A stretch of DNA of 64,000 nucleotides from assembly GCA_037389465.1 (NCBI GenBank), contig JAZARR010000124.1, forward strand, positions 1-64,000, read 5' to 3'. The translations under genes were made by a program, and so were the position numbers. This DNA comes from Baylisascaris procyonis. Taxonomy: Eukaryota > Nematoda > Chromadorea > Rhabditida > Ascarididae. The first letter of the stretch is position 1, and every line of letters begins with the position of its first letter. The notes below the pieces were generated by a model. It made no database searches, was not told where the DNA came from, and worked only from the letters and a program-made list of their open reading frames with translations. Shown one piece after another: positions 1 to 16,271 of the stretch.

Positions 1-1351
1 TATATTTTTTGTATATTTTTTTATAAAACACATAATACATTTTTTATAATACTCCATATTTCCTTATTTATATGCTCGTCTGTCATTTTGCGTCTCGTTA
101 TAGGTGTTCAATTTCGAATTTCCGCTGCTCATTTATTATCGATACTTTTGAACAGGCGTTAGGTGACTACCTAATTAAATCGTCTTGGCATAATTAACAT
201 AATTAAATATGTTCTAAAACCAAGACCTTTCTGCAAAGCTTCGTTTACATTGGGTAGATTACACTGTGCATAAAAAAAGTCCTAACCGAAGAAGCTTACC
301 TCAGGTCACACTCAATAATACTGGTCGATCGGTCGAATCGTGTTACCTTCTACGAGAAACGAATGACCAAAATACCGAAACAAATCGATGATGCCGATTG
401 GGAAGAACAAATATTTCATTTCAATCTCAATAATTCATCACTCGGCTAGATACGCATCAACCGTCAATGAACTCATTAATCAGGGAACTCATTATATATC
501 TTATTGTTTACCTATATATTTATTCAGTTATGCATGAAATTGTTTTTCAATAATTAAGTATATATATACGATCAAACACAACGCAATGCTAATAGCTTTC
601 AGTAAAACTTTGCAGCATTTTTTTGTAAAAGTTTCTCACCATTTCCTCATATACCCTCAATTTTTTTGTTTTTTTGAATTTCCACTTCCTCAGTTCTCAC
701 TCCCTTGGAATTTTGCATTATGTAAATTTGGTACATGTATGATGTGTTTTTCCTCAGGTGACTTCCGAAAGATGAAAAAATGCACTAATATGTGCTTTTG
801 CTAATGTGCTTTGCTAAAGCTCACTAAGGTGACATCATGTCTGTACGCCTACATGCATCTGTGTCTATCTGATTGCCTACCTGCTCGATAGTTTCAATTT
901 GGGAGAAACTTAGGGTGACATGCACCATAGTGCATCTTGTCGGAATCGTAAATCACGCTTATCCATTAAATTCGAAAGAAATTACAAGAGTTCAAAGGCT
1001 CAAAAGCTAGCAAAGATTTTATGCTGACCGGCATTTCATTTTGTGATGATTGAATTGTGAAAAAATGAATCTTTTATGGAAAATTCTTGCCGACAGTCGG
1101 TAGAATATGAAAATGAGTTTTTTTGCATACGTCATTTTTTCTAATTTATAAAATTACTTAGCCTAAAGTATGGAATACAAAAAGCACTTATCGTGCCCGC
1201 TTCGCTGATGCGCTTTCCTACTTGTTGCATGATAAAGCATTTTGCAAGCGATAGTATTTAAAATTTTTAATTATCAATGGCAGAAATATAGTTGTTTACA
1301 ATATATAACAATTAGACTATAACAAAATGAAATTATTCAAGTGAAGGCGGT
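1..1351. other. intergenic, 3' flank of the HAD gene
   Basis: No supported gene. The open frames at 586-804 and 1508-1723 (the second inside the HAD gene's last intron) lack family similarity and splice context. The stretch is AT-rich, with short A/T runs. It was checked for a continuation of the HAD protein into an acyl-CoA dehydrogenase or aminoglycoside phosphotransferase domain, as in animal ACAD10, and none was seen. Confidence 0.6.
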
Positions 1352-3526
1352 TCATCTTAATGTGACGTTCAATAACCTCTCCAGTTCATCCAATGCTGAG
1401 GTCGTATCACTTGCATTCACCTAAATATAGACAAATATTGATGCAGATGTGATGAGCTTATTATATATATATATTTTTAAATAGTCTACGTTTGTTTCAA
1501 AATTATTTTGTTAGCAAGAATTCTCGGCAAGATGTCGGATAGCCTGCCCTCAAGGCCACGTCGAAGGTTGGCCGTGGATTTCTCTAGTCTTCATTCCTCC
1601 TTTCCCACAAAAATGCCGGAGAACCCGCTGGATTTCTGGGTCCCTTTGCTACCCCAAAACTACTGGTCCAAAATTTGCGATAGAAGCAAGCACAACTTTT
1701 ACGGCAGCTTTCCTTTTTATTAAAATCAACGTTATGCTTAATGGATTATGCAAAAATTCTCAATAATTTTGTATTCAGTCTTCAACAGCATTACTTGAAA
1801 ATCTTATATTGGTTTCTTCTCTAAATGTGAGCAAACTACTCAAAACGATGCTTCATAAGGGAGTGAGGAGGAGGGGGGAGGAGGGGAGTGGATAGATGAG
1901 AAATAAAATAATTAAGAAATAAATAATTTTACATGAATCGATGTAATCCCAAGTTTATTGGCAGCTGCACAAAACCTTTTCGAATCATCCAGAAATATAC
2001 ATTTATCTCCATCGACACCTAATCGATCCAATGCAATCTGTGATGATAAAAATGTTATCTCGTCAAGCACAAAATGAATTTTACGGTTACTTATGATTGT
2101 CGCAGTTCCATCAATAATACTTTTTAAATATTTTTTTCAATGAATGTTCTTCTCGTCTTTTATTTCTTCTTCTTTATCGATGTATTAAAAATTATCGACA
2201 CATAGTTTATTGAATATACACAAGTTTATCGACTGTAAACACTTTTCCACTGATTCCGTTTGATGGCAGTATAAACCTTTCATCTATATGAGGTTTATTC
2301 TCTCAAAACAGATTTATGAATAGAGACAGAGGAGGAAGGAAAAGTGAAAACTGATCTACGAAATATTAGCCAAAACTATTTATTGTCTATACAAAATAAA
2401 ACCAAGTACATTTATTAATAAAATGAGCATTTGACATTTTCTATGCCGCCCTCATTGAGTGAAAGTTAAAACCTTACGTAAAACTTGCCGCCTAATCAAC
2501 TTTTCGTAATCGAAAATGCCGCCTGACAATATTTTAGTAAACTGATAAAGACTTGACTGATAAAATTTCAGAATTTTAAGGAAAAATAAGTGATAATGAA
2601 TAAGCATTACCTGATAAATTTCTTCGTCCGGTTTACATACTCCCACGCGGCAACTTTCAACAATAACATCAAGATTTGTTGTATCCACATGAATAGTTGG
2701 TTTTATCCTTTCTTCATCAATAAAAAAATTATTCGTTAATAATGCTGTTAGATAACCTTTTTGCTTGAGTATCGCTACCGCTTGCATCATATCTTCATAC
2801 TGAAAAATTAATTTTTTATTGATCTAAATTATAAAAAAAAACGGACTGAATAATAAAATAATTTAAAGTACTTTATTCCCGATAACGAAGGTATAATTCA
2901 ACAAACCTTTATTTAAACAAATCACTCCAAATCAATCATCCAATGTAATCCCCCTTTTGAAATTATTTGATATTTTTCGTAGGGAATGCAAGTAAGCAGG
3001 AAAAATATATACATTCTTAAGCGATAAATAACAATCGGAAGAATCATTCATAATCCGATACGACGATGATATTCTTCTACGACTGTAATGAATACTTTAT
3101 GTTGTTAAAGAAATTGTCATATATGATGATCTGGAGAGCAATTTCTATGCGATTAAAGCAGTGGTTATATGCGCTCATATTCTCTGCAAACAATCAAATC
3201 CACTTCGATAGTTCATAGAGAAAAGAGAAATTATAGTTGCTTGATGGTATGGCAATACCTTTCACCTGAAACATCACCTGTAAGTCATTTTTATTAATAT
3301 CTGAAGATCGTAGATACGAACAATAATATTTATTCCTTACCACTGTAACCTTGTTGGGTTCATCGGGAAGCCATGTGGAGAACACATTCACCGGCCCATG
3401 TTTTTCGCCAATCTGAAAGATGCATTTCTTATGCACAACGTTAAATCATCCAACACATTTCCACCGCAATTCACATATCCTCTTAGCGGAGAATCTCGTG
3501 GAAGAAATGGAAATAGAAATATGAAA

Positions 3527-3588
<62 letters not shown>

Positions 3589-4536
3589 CATAACACTCTT
3601 TGAAGGCATCCACATCACTCGATTCAAAAAACAAATAAAAGCCCTAGCGTTTTTATTCAAGCAGATACTGTTTGAAATTAAATTAACATCGACTAACAAT
3701 TTCAGTGAATAGTTCATTGAAAATGGTTCGATCGAATTCGACGGCACTCATCTCTCCACGAAAAAGTGCTTTTGATCGTTTGAGTAATCGATCGCTAAGC
3801 AATACTTTCGCTAAACTTCCTTCTGGAACTCCATTACGCATTTCCCATTCTACAAAATGAATAGATAAATTAATTAATTAATTAATTAACAAATTAATTT
3901 AAGTAAATAAATGAATAAATAACAAAATAAAAAAAAATAAATAAATAAATAAAACGGATTTAGCTAGACTTATATGAATCAATTGACGTATCTTTCTATG
4001 CTGTTAAACTATATCAACAAGATTATTTAGACAAAGATATGATAAAATAATACACTTTTTTCCTTCCTCTTTTCCCTTACTCTTCAATTTATCCAAAACT
4101 ATTCCTCTTATACAAAGATGGAATACCTTGATTGCTGAAATATTCTCTATAATGTAATAAACATTACTTTAACGAAAGATAGCTAAAAGAGTATTGTAAG
4201 CATTAACTACGATTGATTAAATATTAAAGCGTATTCAAAGGAACGCTCATTTGTGAAGTAAATAAAATAAGCCTCATTTAAAATAAACCTCGTGAATCCT
4301 AAAAAAAGGGTCTCAGATATCATAGATAAGCAAATAAAAAGCCAACGATATCTATCATCGATGCAAAAGTAAAATATCTTAGCTAGGCAATTAATGACAT
4401 CCTCAAAATATATTAATTATTGTCATCATTAAAGAATATAACAATGATGTCAAAAGAAACCTGTTCCAGTCCACATTGCACCCAAATTTAGAAGTACTCC
4501 ACCCATATCGAATATTATCGCTTTATATTCCTTCAT
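1352..4536 (-). CDS. stand-alone HAD-superfamily hydrolase, ACAD10 N-terminal type
   Basis: Six exons: 4461-4536, 3698-3849, 3341-3412, 2611-2799, 1933-2037 and 1352-1420, 663 nt in all, giving 220 aa with every junction in phase. Motif I is at residues 9-14 (FDMGGV, nucleophile D10), with Gly instead of the usual second Asp. Motif II is near LLTNN (residues 120-124), motif III is K156 in CKPD, and motif IV is LDD (179-181). The segment around DVIVES, the CKPD motif and the C-terminal RLLNVTLR agree closely with the N-terminal HAD domain of vertebrate ACAD10 as I remember it. There the domain is fused to kinase-like and acyl-CoA dehydrogenase domains; here a stop follows directly. The ATG was chosen because it begins just before motif I and lies 7 nt after a TTTTTAG acceptor. 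The substrate is unknown. A TA microsatellite lies in the second intron. Confidence 0.85.
3532..3587. repeat. (TA)n microsatellite
   Basis: About 28 uninterrupted TA units inside the second intron of the HAD gene. The repeated IY frames in both directions are repeat artefacts. Confidence 0.97.
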
Positions 4537-4543
4537 TTCGATC

Positions 4544-4546
4544 ACT
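4544..4546 (-). promoter_or_regulatory. probable spliced-leader acceptor of the HAD gene
   Basis: A TTTTTAG acceptor lies 7 nt upstream of the ATG with no coding exon before it. This fits a trans-splice site, as common in nematodes, but an unrecognised non-coding first exon is equally possible. Confidence 0.45.
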
Positions 4547-5159
4547 AAAAATTATTCGAGTAAATATGAATTTCTCGGTAATAAAAATTAATTAAAATCT
4601 TGAAACGACATTTAAAAAAAATGTTTGAGAATATTTGCCAAAAAAGTCGAAATTACAATCATTTCGCATTTAACCATATCAATTTAAGCAATTATTGAAA
4701 TAATTCAAAGATAACGACAATAGGAACTTAACACAGACTCGCATATAGTCGATTGGCCGTAAAAAATTCTCAACAAAATAATTCGTTTATGTGCTTTTCC
4801 GACAGGTGAATGCAGTAATGACTGATGTAGTGAGGAATCACGTTTATTTATGAGACGAAACTCGTGGAAAAAAACAATAGAACTTGAGGAAAAAATTAAA
4901 GACGAAACTGATTTATTAAACTAACCTAATGAAATTGAATTGAACAGAATTATAAAATTTCATTCTCTAATTCTTATAAATAGAAACTAGAAACTGTTGA
5001 AAAAACAACAAATTTATAGAAATCAAATATAAAAATTCACAGAGAAGTGAAATTTTAATTCTAAAATCTATAGACACAATAATAGTTAATAACAGTAATC
5101 AATAATAAATAATAATAGTAATTAAAAATAAAATAATTAAATAAAACTGATAATAAAAT
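4547..5159. other. intergenic, upstream of the HAD gene
   Basis: AT-rich sequence that should contain the HAD promoter. No core-promoter element or gene can be supported. It grades into trinucleotide repeat at its right end. Confidence 0.6.
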
Positions 5160-8100
<2,941 letters not shown>

Positions 8101-10860
8101 CAAATTCGTACACAGCACTGGAAAGTTCTTCCACGTAGTACACCAAGACGAACGTTGAAATGCATTTGCTATTTTCCAGCTTTTCCCAACTCCTCTTTCC
8201 TCCCTCGTCTTCTCCCACCGCCTACTTCCCCCAATTTTCTCCCCTACCCCCTCCGAACCCCCCCCCCCCCCGCTCTACGTAGCCTCACGAAAATTGATAT
8301 TATTTAACTCATTTACACAATGAAACGAATCTGCTTTCTAAACAACTTTTAATAGTAAAATCATCGACCCGTTGAGAAGGTGCAATTGGTAGCAATAAAC
8401 TAACTCTGATAACGTGCGCTTCAATGATAACTTCACGAACGTTTACAGCCACTGATTAGTGAACGCAATGAGGCATTCGACTTTTGCGTTTTGCACGTAA
8501 CATTTTCTAAGATGTTGCTCATCTAACGACAATTATTTACGCCATATGTTTTTTGTTCGTCATTTAATTAAAAACATTTACGCCCCCACACCGGAAGTAA
8601 AATTTTGGCTGATGCCTAATGCGAAATAAACGATATGAAGAGAGAAGTGATAATAGCAATAAACAGAAGCATAGTTAAAATATGTAATATATTAAATAAA
8701 TATTAAAATATTAAAGCATACGTAATAATATATCTCAACTTTTAATCGATCCAATCATTTGAAATGTTTGCTAAAAAAGATCATTGCCATAATGCGCGTT
8801 TGCTAAATTTGTGTTTGTAAAACGCATTATGATGACGTCATTAAAGTGCATGTGTACGTTATAATTGCGTGTATACGTGTGTGTGTGTGTGTGTCTTTTC
8901 TCCCATTGGTAGCTTCAATTAAGGAACAGCAAAACTACGGGATGTGAAATTTACAGGGCATAACTTATTATTAACCCACTTATCGAATTGTGGCTTCATA
9001 TTGCAAAAAGTGATTTTTTTTTTAAACTCATTGCAATAATAGAATGCAAAAATCATATGTTGTGCCAGCTGTTTTGATAATCGCTCAAAAATGCAAAAAA
9101 TTAGTTTAACTAATTTCAAAAATTCGCGTAATTCCATGATTATATTGTCTTGGTAGTTCATTTGCATAAAATTGCTCAAAATACCTACCTGCTCGGGCAG
9201 AAGATTTCTCCGAATATCTACCTGCCGAGGTTGCAATGAAGTGATTTTCGAAAAAAAAATCATAATTTCATGTAAACGACTCATGATTTTCATTAAATTT
9301 TAGATTGGTCGTAACAGTATCGAACTCAAGACTAATTTAATGTTAATTTATTTTCAGCTTATATAACTTACGGATCATAGTGCTTACTGTTACTAACAAA
9401 TGAAATCTATTGCCAGCTATAAAATAATCTCTTTCAATACGTAAGAAAAGAAAATGTTTCTTTTTGGAAACAAGACTGCGGAAGAAATTTTTTGAAAAGA
9501 AAATCTTTCTTTCACGAAAAAAGAAATTTTTTCGGAAGGACCTCCCCATTCATTTAGAAGTCGAAAAAGAAATAGAATGTCAAAGCCTTTTATTAAATCT
9601 AATACGGAAAATTTATTGTACGCCAAAAAAATACGACAGGTGAAACACGAAAGGAAATATGATAAACAATAGTGTAAAAAAATCCGAAAATCAATTCACA
9701 AAGACCTCAAAATGTGAGAAAAAAAAAGCGATAAAGTGAGAGCAGTACTGCCACGTACCATCCTGTAAAAAATACGATGACTCCGTTCGCTAATGGTTTA
9801 AAGAGGAAGCGTTAGTGAAACATTCATAGTAATACAGTTAACGAAATCACCAATAATTATAGCCCATTCTAATTTAGGTGGGCGATAAATTTATTTCATT
9901 TTCCTAATATGGACATGAGCGATGTTTATCATATTTTTTGATATTTTATTCAGCAGAGGATTATATTTCTATCAGAAACTTATTGCATTTTAATTTTAAC
10001 AGTCAAAATTTCCGTCAACATCCACATTAACGACGGTAACCAATCGGAAGTCAATTTGCTTGATAACGGCCAACCAAAGGCATCCGGTTGAGAATCGTTT
10101 TTTTTTCGGACAGAAGGAAAAAAATATTGAGAAAATTCGAAACAAAAAATTCTGGTGAACAAAACCAATTGAAATTCTGATTTGCGACGACCGTAAAATT
10201 CGATCTATCAATTATCATCACTATCCAACAGCAATACACATAGTGGCAACTAGTCATTGACGTTGAATGAAAAAAACTCTCTTGTTATGATATTTCAAAG
10301 CATGTTGTACAATTGGCAGTGGTTGCTTATATATTTTTGCAAAGAAAACACTTTTTGATAAAGGAAATCTACAAAAAAGTTAGTGCAGAATAAAATATTT
10401 CTCAATGGAATTCGAAAAATAAATATTCGTCTGAAAAGTCAATAAAAATCTTACCGCTTTGAGATCTGCTCTTTCTCGAATCTATCAGTGTTGCAAAGAT
10501 AGCCATATAAAAGTATTTTCGATCTATGCGGTTAACTTAAATGCAAACGATTATATGCCTCATCTATCTTATTCATATGCACTCAGTTCGTTTCGAGTAG
10601 GAGTGAAGGGATCGGAAAATTCGAAAAAATATTTTTAGTACTATTTGTGGCAGACGATTTTCGACTGCTCATTTTATTTATGATGTATGGGTCTTCGGTT
10701 GCTTATGCTATGACCTTTAGCTGTTTATGTTACCTGCAATAAACGGCTTTCAGTTGTTCATCTTATGTGCGGTATGCGATCATCGACTGTAGGACAAACA
10801 ACAAACAACAGATGAATACAAAAACAATCCTCTGAATAAATAAGCATTATTGTGTATCGG
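8101..10860. other. intergenic, no supported gene
   Basis: AT-rich with a C-rich patch at 8,200-8,271 ending in a run of 14 C, and a short GT tract at about 8,877-8,894. The minus-strand frames at 8,919-9,293 and 9,343-10,257 are overlapping, low-complexity and resemble no family I know. No exon chain could be built. Confidence 0.5.
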
Positions 10861-12341
10861 AAAATGCAGGTGTGCAACAGGTGTTGATGAAATATTTCAC
10901 TGAAACATCAGATCATTTAAAGTTGGCAATGTGTAAAAGCAAACGAGTGTGATTGTATTTGATGAGGTACTACAAATGATATTCATGCCGTCTCATTTCG
11001 TGAGTGTATTTTTTGGTTTTCAGTGTTGTAGGGTCACTGTCTCAAATTTCTTTGAAACAAGTGACTTCAACTAGGCACTAATATGCTACAAGTGCTAAGA
11101 TCTGATGGGCGTAAACTGGCGGATTTTAATGCTGTTTGAAAGCGGGAATGCTGAATTGTTGGCAGCGGGTGCTGCATGTCCAACAACGCTTGAAGGACGA
11201 CGGGAAAGCCGGCTAAGGGAACTTAAGATTGTGCAGAAAAGAATCGCCTCATAAACACTCTCTAAAAGCTGCTAACGTGCCGAATGTGTCTGTGGGCTTC
11301 TTCATCAGCCATAATTTTCACGAAATTCAGCAAAACTTCGTCCACGATTCACTCATCTAAATTCGCGAGGTCTTTGCTTTCCTTTGGGCCAGTTATTGAA
11401 AAAGATGAAAGAGCAGATTATAGTAGACGTGAAAGTGTTGGTAAGAGTGTCGGTTATTGTTGACATTTATATCGGAAGTTGTGTCATACATTCTGTGACT
11501 GTGGCAACGGTCTATTATGTTGGAGAAGGATCTTGTAAAAACGTATTCTCGAGCTTGAAGAAATTATCTCGATTTTATGATGTGCAGATAGTTAGAGTTT
11601 ATTTAAAATTCTTGTGCAAAAGGGTGCATCGATGAGTAGTCAATATGCAGAGTAGTGTCTGATTCCGCCGCAAACATGGTATACTCTTGGAAGAACGAGA
11701 CTGCTGCACCCTCTGAACAAGATTGCAATGAGGGGATAGCTGAAAGCAGTTCATGCGAGAAAGATGACGGCTGTCTACCAGCTCAGGTGATAATAAGATT
11801 GAGTCCGATAGGGAGGATATAGATGGTTTCGAAGAGATAGGAGAATAGTAAGGCTTGGCATGCGACTTTCGAAAAAACTGAGATGCAACGCAGCTGACGC
11901 TGGTAGACAATCTAAAGACGGCAGGATGCCTTAAATAGTCGGCGCACTGTCGAGTTCAAGAAAACGCAGCTTGCGCGGAACCTTTCTACACCAAGTCTGG
12001 TTCGAATTTAATGATGCCTAGCGATCCTCCTGAAATTTACTTGGCTAGGCTCTGGAACGCCACCTTCGCCAATAAACGCCATTGCTGCAGCACTTTTTCT
12101 TAAGGCTTGAAGTAGGAGCAAAAGTTGAGGTCTCTTCCATGGAAAACTTTTAGTTTATTGTCTGGTCTTGTTAACTCAAAAAGCCCAAAATGAGGAAAGT
12201 ATAAGGATTGTACTAAATCCAGAACCGTAAGTACAGTATAGGAACAGCGCAATTGGTTTTAAAAAATGGTAAAGGTACAGTGTTGTACCATTTTTGGGGG
12301 AAAATGGCAAGTACAGAGAAAACTTTCGCATGATGACACCA

Positions 12342-12447
<106 letters not shown>

Positions 12448-13930
12448 GCATATATCAAAGAAAATGCTGCAGTAGGCATATTTAACAGTGCACTCATGTA
12501 AAAGAAAACAAAATGTTTCTAAGCAATGCTTATCGAATTCAAAGTGAGAAGTGAATTTACTTGAGATAGGAAGTGGGAGGATGTCTTTTTCCCAAAATTT
12601 TGGGTGAGGAGAATGCCCATATGAGTGCCCAAATCGGTCATTTGAGGAAGGAGCTTCATCAAATGGTAAGGAGTTCGGATGACACTATACAGCGTGTCAG
12701 AAAAAAATTCAGACCACTAATGAAACTAACTATGAAATATGCGGAAGATCGAGCCATACGCGGAAAGTGTCAATACCAAATGAATACCTATAGAAATATG
12801 CGCTCAATCAGAGTGTTCCCGGTGCAAAAAGTTGAATGACGTTATGCAAACAATATGTCAGCATAGATCGCAGTAAAATAGCGTCTGAGCTATTCCCATA
12901 GCGGATCATGAGTTGAACTTACCGAGCAGATACAAATAGGGCTTGCACCATGTTGCTAAATGAGGAGGAGAGAGAGGAAAAAAGGATGGGCGGAGATCTT
13001 AGTAGTGCCGATAAGGTAGCCTGGGTAGCCTATACTATGCTTAGCTCCGACCGGAACTCGCGATGATACCACCAAGAGGATAATGCAAATGGTTCTTCAG
13101 AAACCAATGTTGGCAGTCCTCTTTAAGAATGAGAGTAATCAAATTTCGTGGGTAGTGATGATAAAGAATGGTTGTTGGAATGTCGATGATGACACATGTT
13201 GATAGAAGTGAAAGTCGAAACGACAACAACATTGATCGGTTGAAAAGAATTAAATCGTATTTTTTGAAGCGGAAGAAGCGATTTGATGTAGGCGGATAGG
13301 GAATGGTTGAAGAGAAGGCATTCCGCTCAACAGCTCTCGCTTTATTCATTGTTTCAGTAAGAAATACGTCGACTCACTAATAAGTTGCCGTTTCGACCGC
13401 AAGAAAATACTCAGAAAATGCTTTAAATAATTTCTATGAGAAAAGGAAAACACTTAAGAAAAGATTTTCGGATTTTCAAACCAATACAATAAATTGCGAT
13501 TTGCTGAACAAGGCTTCAACACGAATACGTTATCAAATACAATCATATTTTCTTCAGTCAATGACTCATACTTAGTATATATCAAACGAGAACGCTCAAT
13601 GTGGATAGGGAATTCTGCCTTATTATGTGACTTAAATATGATGCAAGAACTAATCTTCGACAAACCGCTTGCTGGAACTTCCCCTAAAGGGAAGTAAATA
13701 GATTTGAGCGCTAAGTCGACCCTACACGCTCAATATAGGCGGAAAACGCAGTCGGTATAGATCTATCTGGCGTAGAAAAAAAATCTGCCTGGTAATGTAA
13801 GTTGGAATTTTGATTGATGGACATTTCACTCGAACGAAAGATGCCCTTCATTCTCCTTCAAGGTTCATTGCACTCAATGCAACAATGGCCCATCGTGCAC
13901 AAATAATACCACCATGTTCAAATAACGTTC

Positions 13931-13932
<2 letters not shown>

Positions 13933-14002
<70 letters not shown>
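13933..14002. repeat. (TA)n microsatellite
   Basis: About 35 TA units. The preceding frame at 13,810 merely runs into it. Confidence 0.97.
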
Positions 14003-14003
<1 letters not shown>

Positions 14004-14100
14004 CAGCCTCTGATTATGGGTCACTGGCCTAAACAGTAATCGTCTAGGTAACTTCTATTGAAGTTAGTGCAACTCTCGTTCCTTGTTTGAATGTTTCAAG

Positions 14101-16271
14101 AAATACCCCTCACGTTCATAACACAACCCCCCTTCCACACAAACTGTCTGAAAGACTACGACAACGTTTATGATATTATCCCGTGAATAGAGAATATTCA
14201 GGATTTCATATAAGAAGATAATCATTATACGGGGCATTTCCGATCAACAAGTCTTAGTGTGCTCATCTCTCAATCACTTAAATGCAATCAATTTCCCCAT
14301 CACTCCTCTTTCAATTAACATGACTCGTGTATATTTCCACAATTCCATGCTAATTTTTATATTTCAGTAATCTCGAAAAAGCACCGTTTAAGTCGAGAAC
14401 CTTTTCATATAGGAAAACTTATTGCCGCCTAAAAAAGCTTTTACTCTACCACATTTTCTTTTTTTCAGAAGAAAATTACTCATGCAATATTTGCAGAAAA
14501 GTGGGAAGGAAAACGCTGCGGCAATCTCAATATGACATCCGCAGAAACAATAAAACTATTCGTAAATGATAGAAATCGATTCATGAAGGAAAAAGAATCT
14601 AGTCTATGAGATAATAAATGGGCTAATCATGCGGTAAATTAAAACCACAGCTGGTAAAGACGGTGTGCGGCGGTATGCTCGGATGTGCGAAAGTAAGAAG
14701 GAGGGACAGCATGCAATCCTGCCTCTCTCCCTTCCACTTCCTCTCTCTTGATACCTTGAACGCATCACAGCGGAAGGATTTATACAACCAGTAAACTACA
14801 ACAGGTGAGGCGATTGCAACATTTTTATTGCAGGTATACTCTTACCGCAAGCCTGCCAAAACAGTACACCTGCCTAAAAGCTAATTAACATCCAACAACT
14901 ATTTTGCACATTAACAACACAAATGTTTACAAATCATCGATTTATTTCAACAATATAATTTAAGACACCCAAATATGATAAAACAACGTTGAGTACGCAA
15001 ATCACATACTGCCTTCAACGCCATCAGACAGATATCTGACTTATACAGCTCTTTGATGCCTATATGCAAATTTATGGAGCGCATTCATGTTTTTACAAAT
15101 TCCACTGGAAAAAATTTAAAATTTAGTCTATTCTCTTCCACCCCTCGAACTCGAATATAAATTAAAAAATTTCAACAATGATAATATTCGAGAAACATAG
15201 ATTAACTCCGCGAATATTTGAGCATTAACGATAAATAAAAGTAATACAACATTTACATTAATAAATGAGGTCAATTTGAGTCGAACAAGCTAATGAAAGA
15301 GTCGATAAAATTAATTAATTAACCCATAATAAAGCCATCAAAAGATGAAAATGAAAAAAAAAATCAACATCAACTTCAGCTGCTTTCTCATCCTCTCATA
15401 TTGAATGAAACTACACAACTAATAGGAATAAGATGCAAGAATTGTCTCATAGAATAGGCATTTACTTCATACCTTTATTTAGGTAGCCTAAAGCTTCACT
15501 CTTCGTAAAATTAGAAATGTGCCCAAATAATACATTATTTAAAAAAATAAGTAAATAAACCTTTGAGAAAGCGCCAGAATCCTCCTAAAACGGACGTTCG
15601 GAGAGAACGGACGGGCAAATACACGATATCGGGAACTTGCTATTAGCAAGCCTATGCGATCGTCGCCATCTAATGCATCCGAATAAAGTAAAATTAAAAA
15701 AAAGATTTCCCATAAGAAGGATTTTAACAAACAAACAATGGCCATTCTTTTTACACTTCAATTGTAATAGCAGCAATTTTAGGAATATTGATTCAAAAAA
15801 TCCGATCTTCAATTGATAATATAATTGAAAATGGAACCGATTAAAAGAATATTTTAGAAACAATCGCCCTATTTCAATAAAAAATACAAGTGAAGATCGA
15901 TCAGCATAACAATTAAACAAATAAATTGATAACGAACATAAAGCTGACAAGCGATAGCAAACCCCTTCATCTTCCACCCTCCCCCTCCCTCTCCAACATG
16001 GATACCAAAATATAGATAGATGATTTGTGAAACTAAAACAACAATTACGATAGAGGAACAAGATTGCCTAAGGCCACTAATTTGGATACAAATATAACAA
16101 AACTCCTCCCATTATTTTCCCCTTCTAATAAATAAAAAAAAAAAAGACGACAAACTTTAAACAAAAAAAGACCCATCGAATTTCAAAATAAACGCCTTTA
16201 ACGCTTCAAAAAATAGCAACAACGAAATCGATTCTCTGCGTTTAAAGAAAACACGAAAAACAATGATGAAA
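14101..16271. other. intergenic, 3' flank of DPAGT1
   Basis: No supported gene. The 158-codon minus-strand frame at 15,585-16,061 is rich in Phe, Leu, Tyr and Cys, has no family resemblance and lies just downstream of the DPAGT1 stop, so it is more likely 3' UTR or spacer. No clear AATAAA was seen close to the DPAGT1 stop. Confidence 0.45.

Noticed and set aside
15585..16061. 158-codon minus-strand frame downstream of DPAGT1
   Set aside because: Aromatic and Cys-rich with no motif, no splice context and overlapping another frame; likely 3' UTR or spacer.
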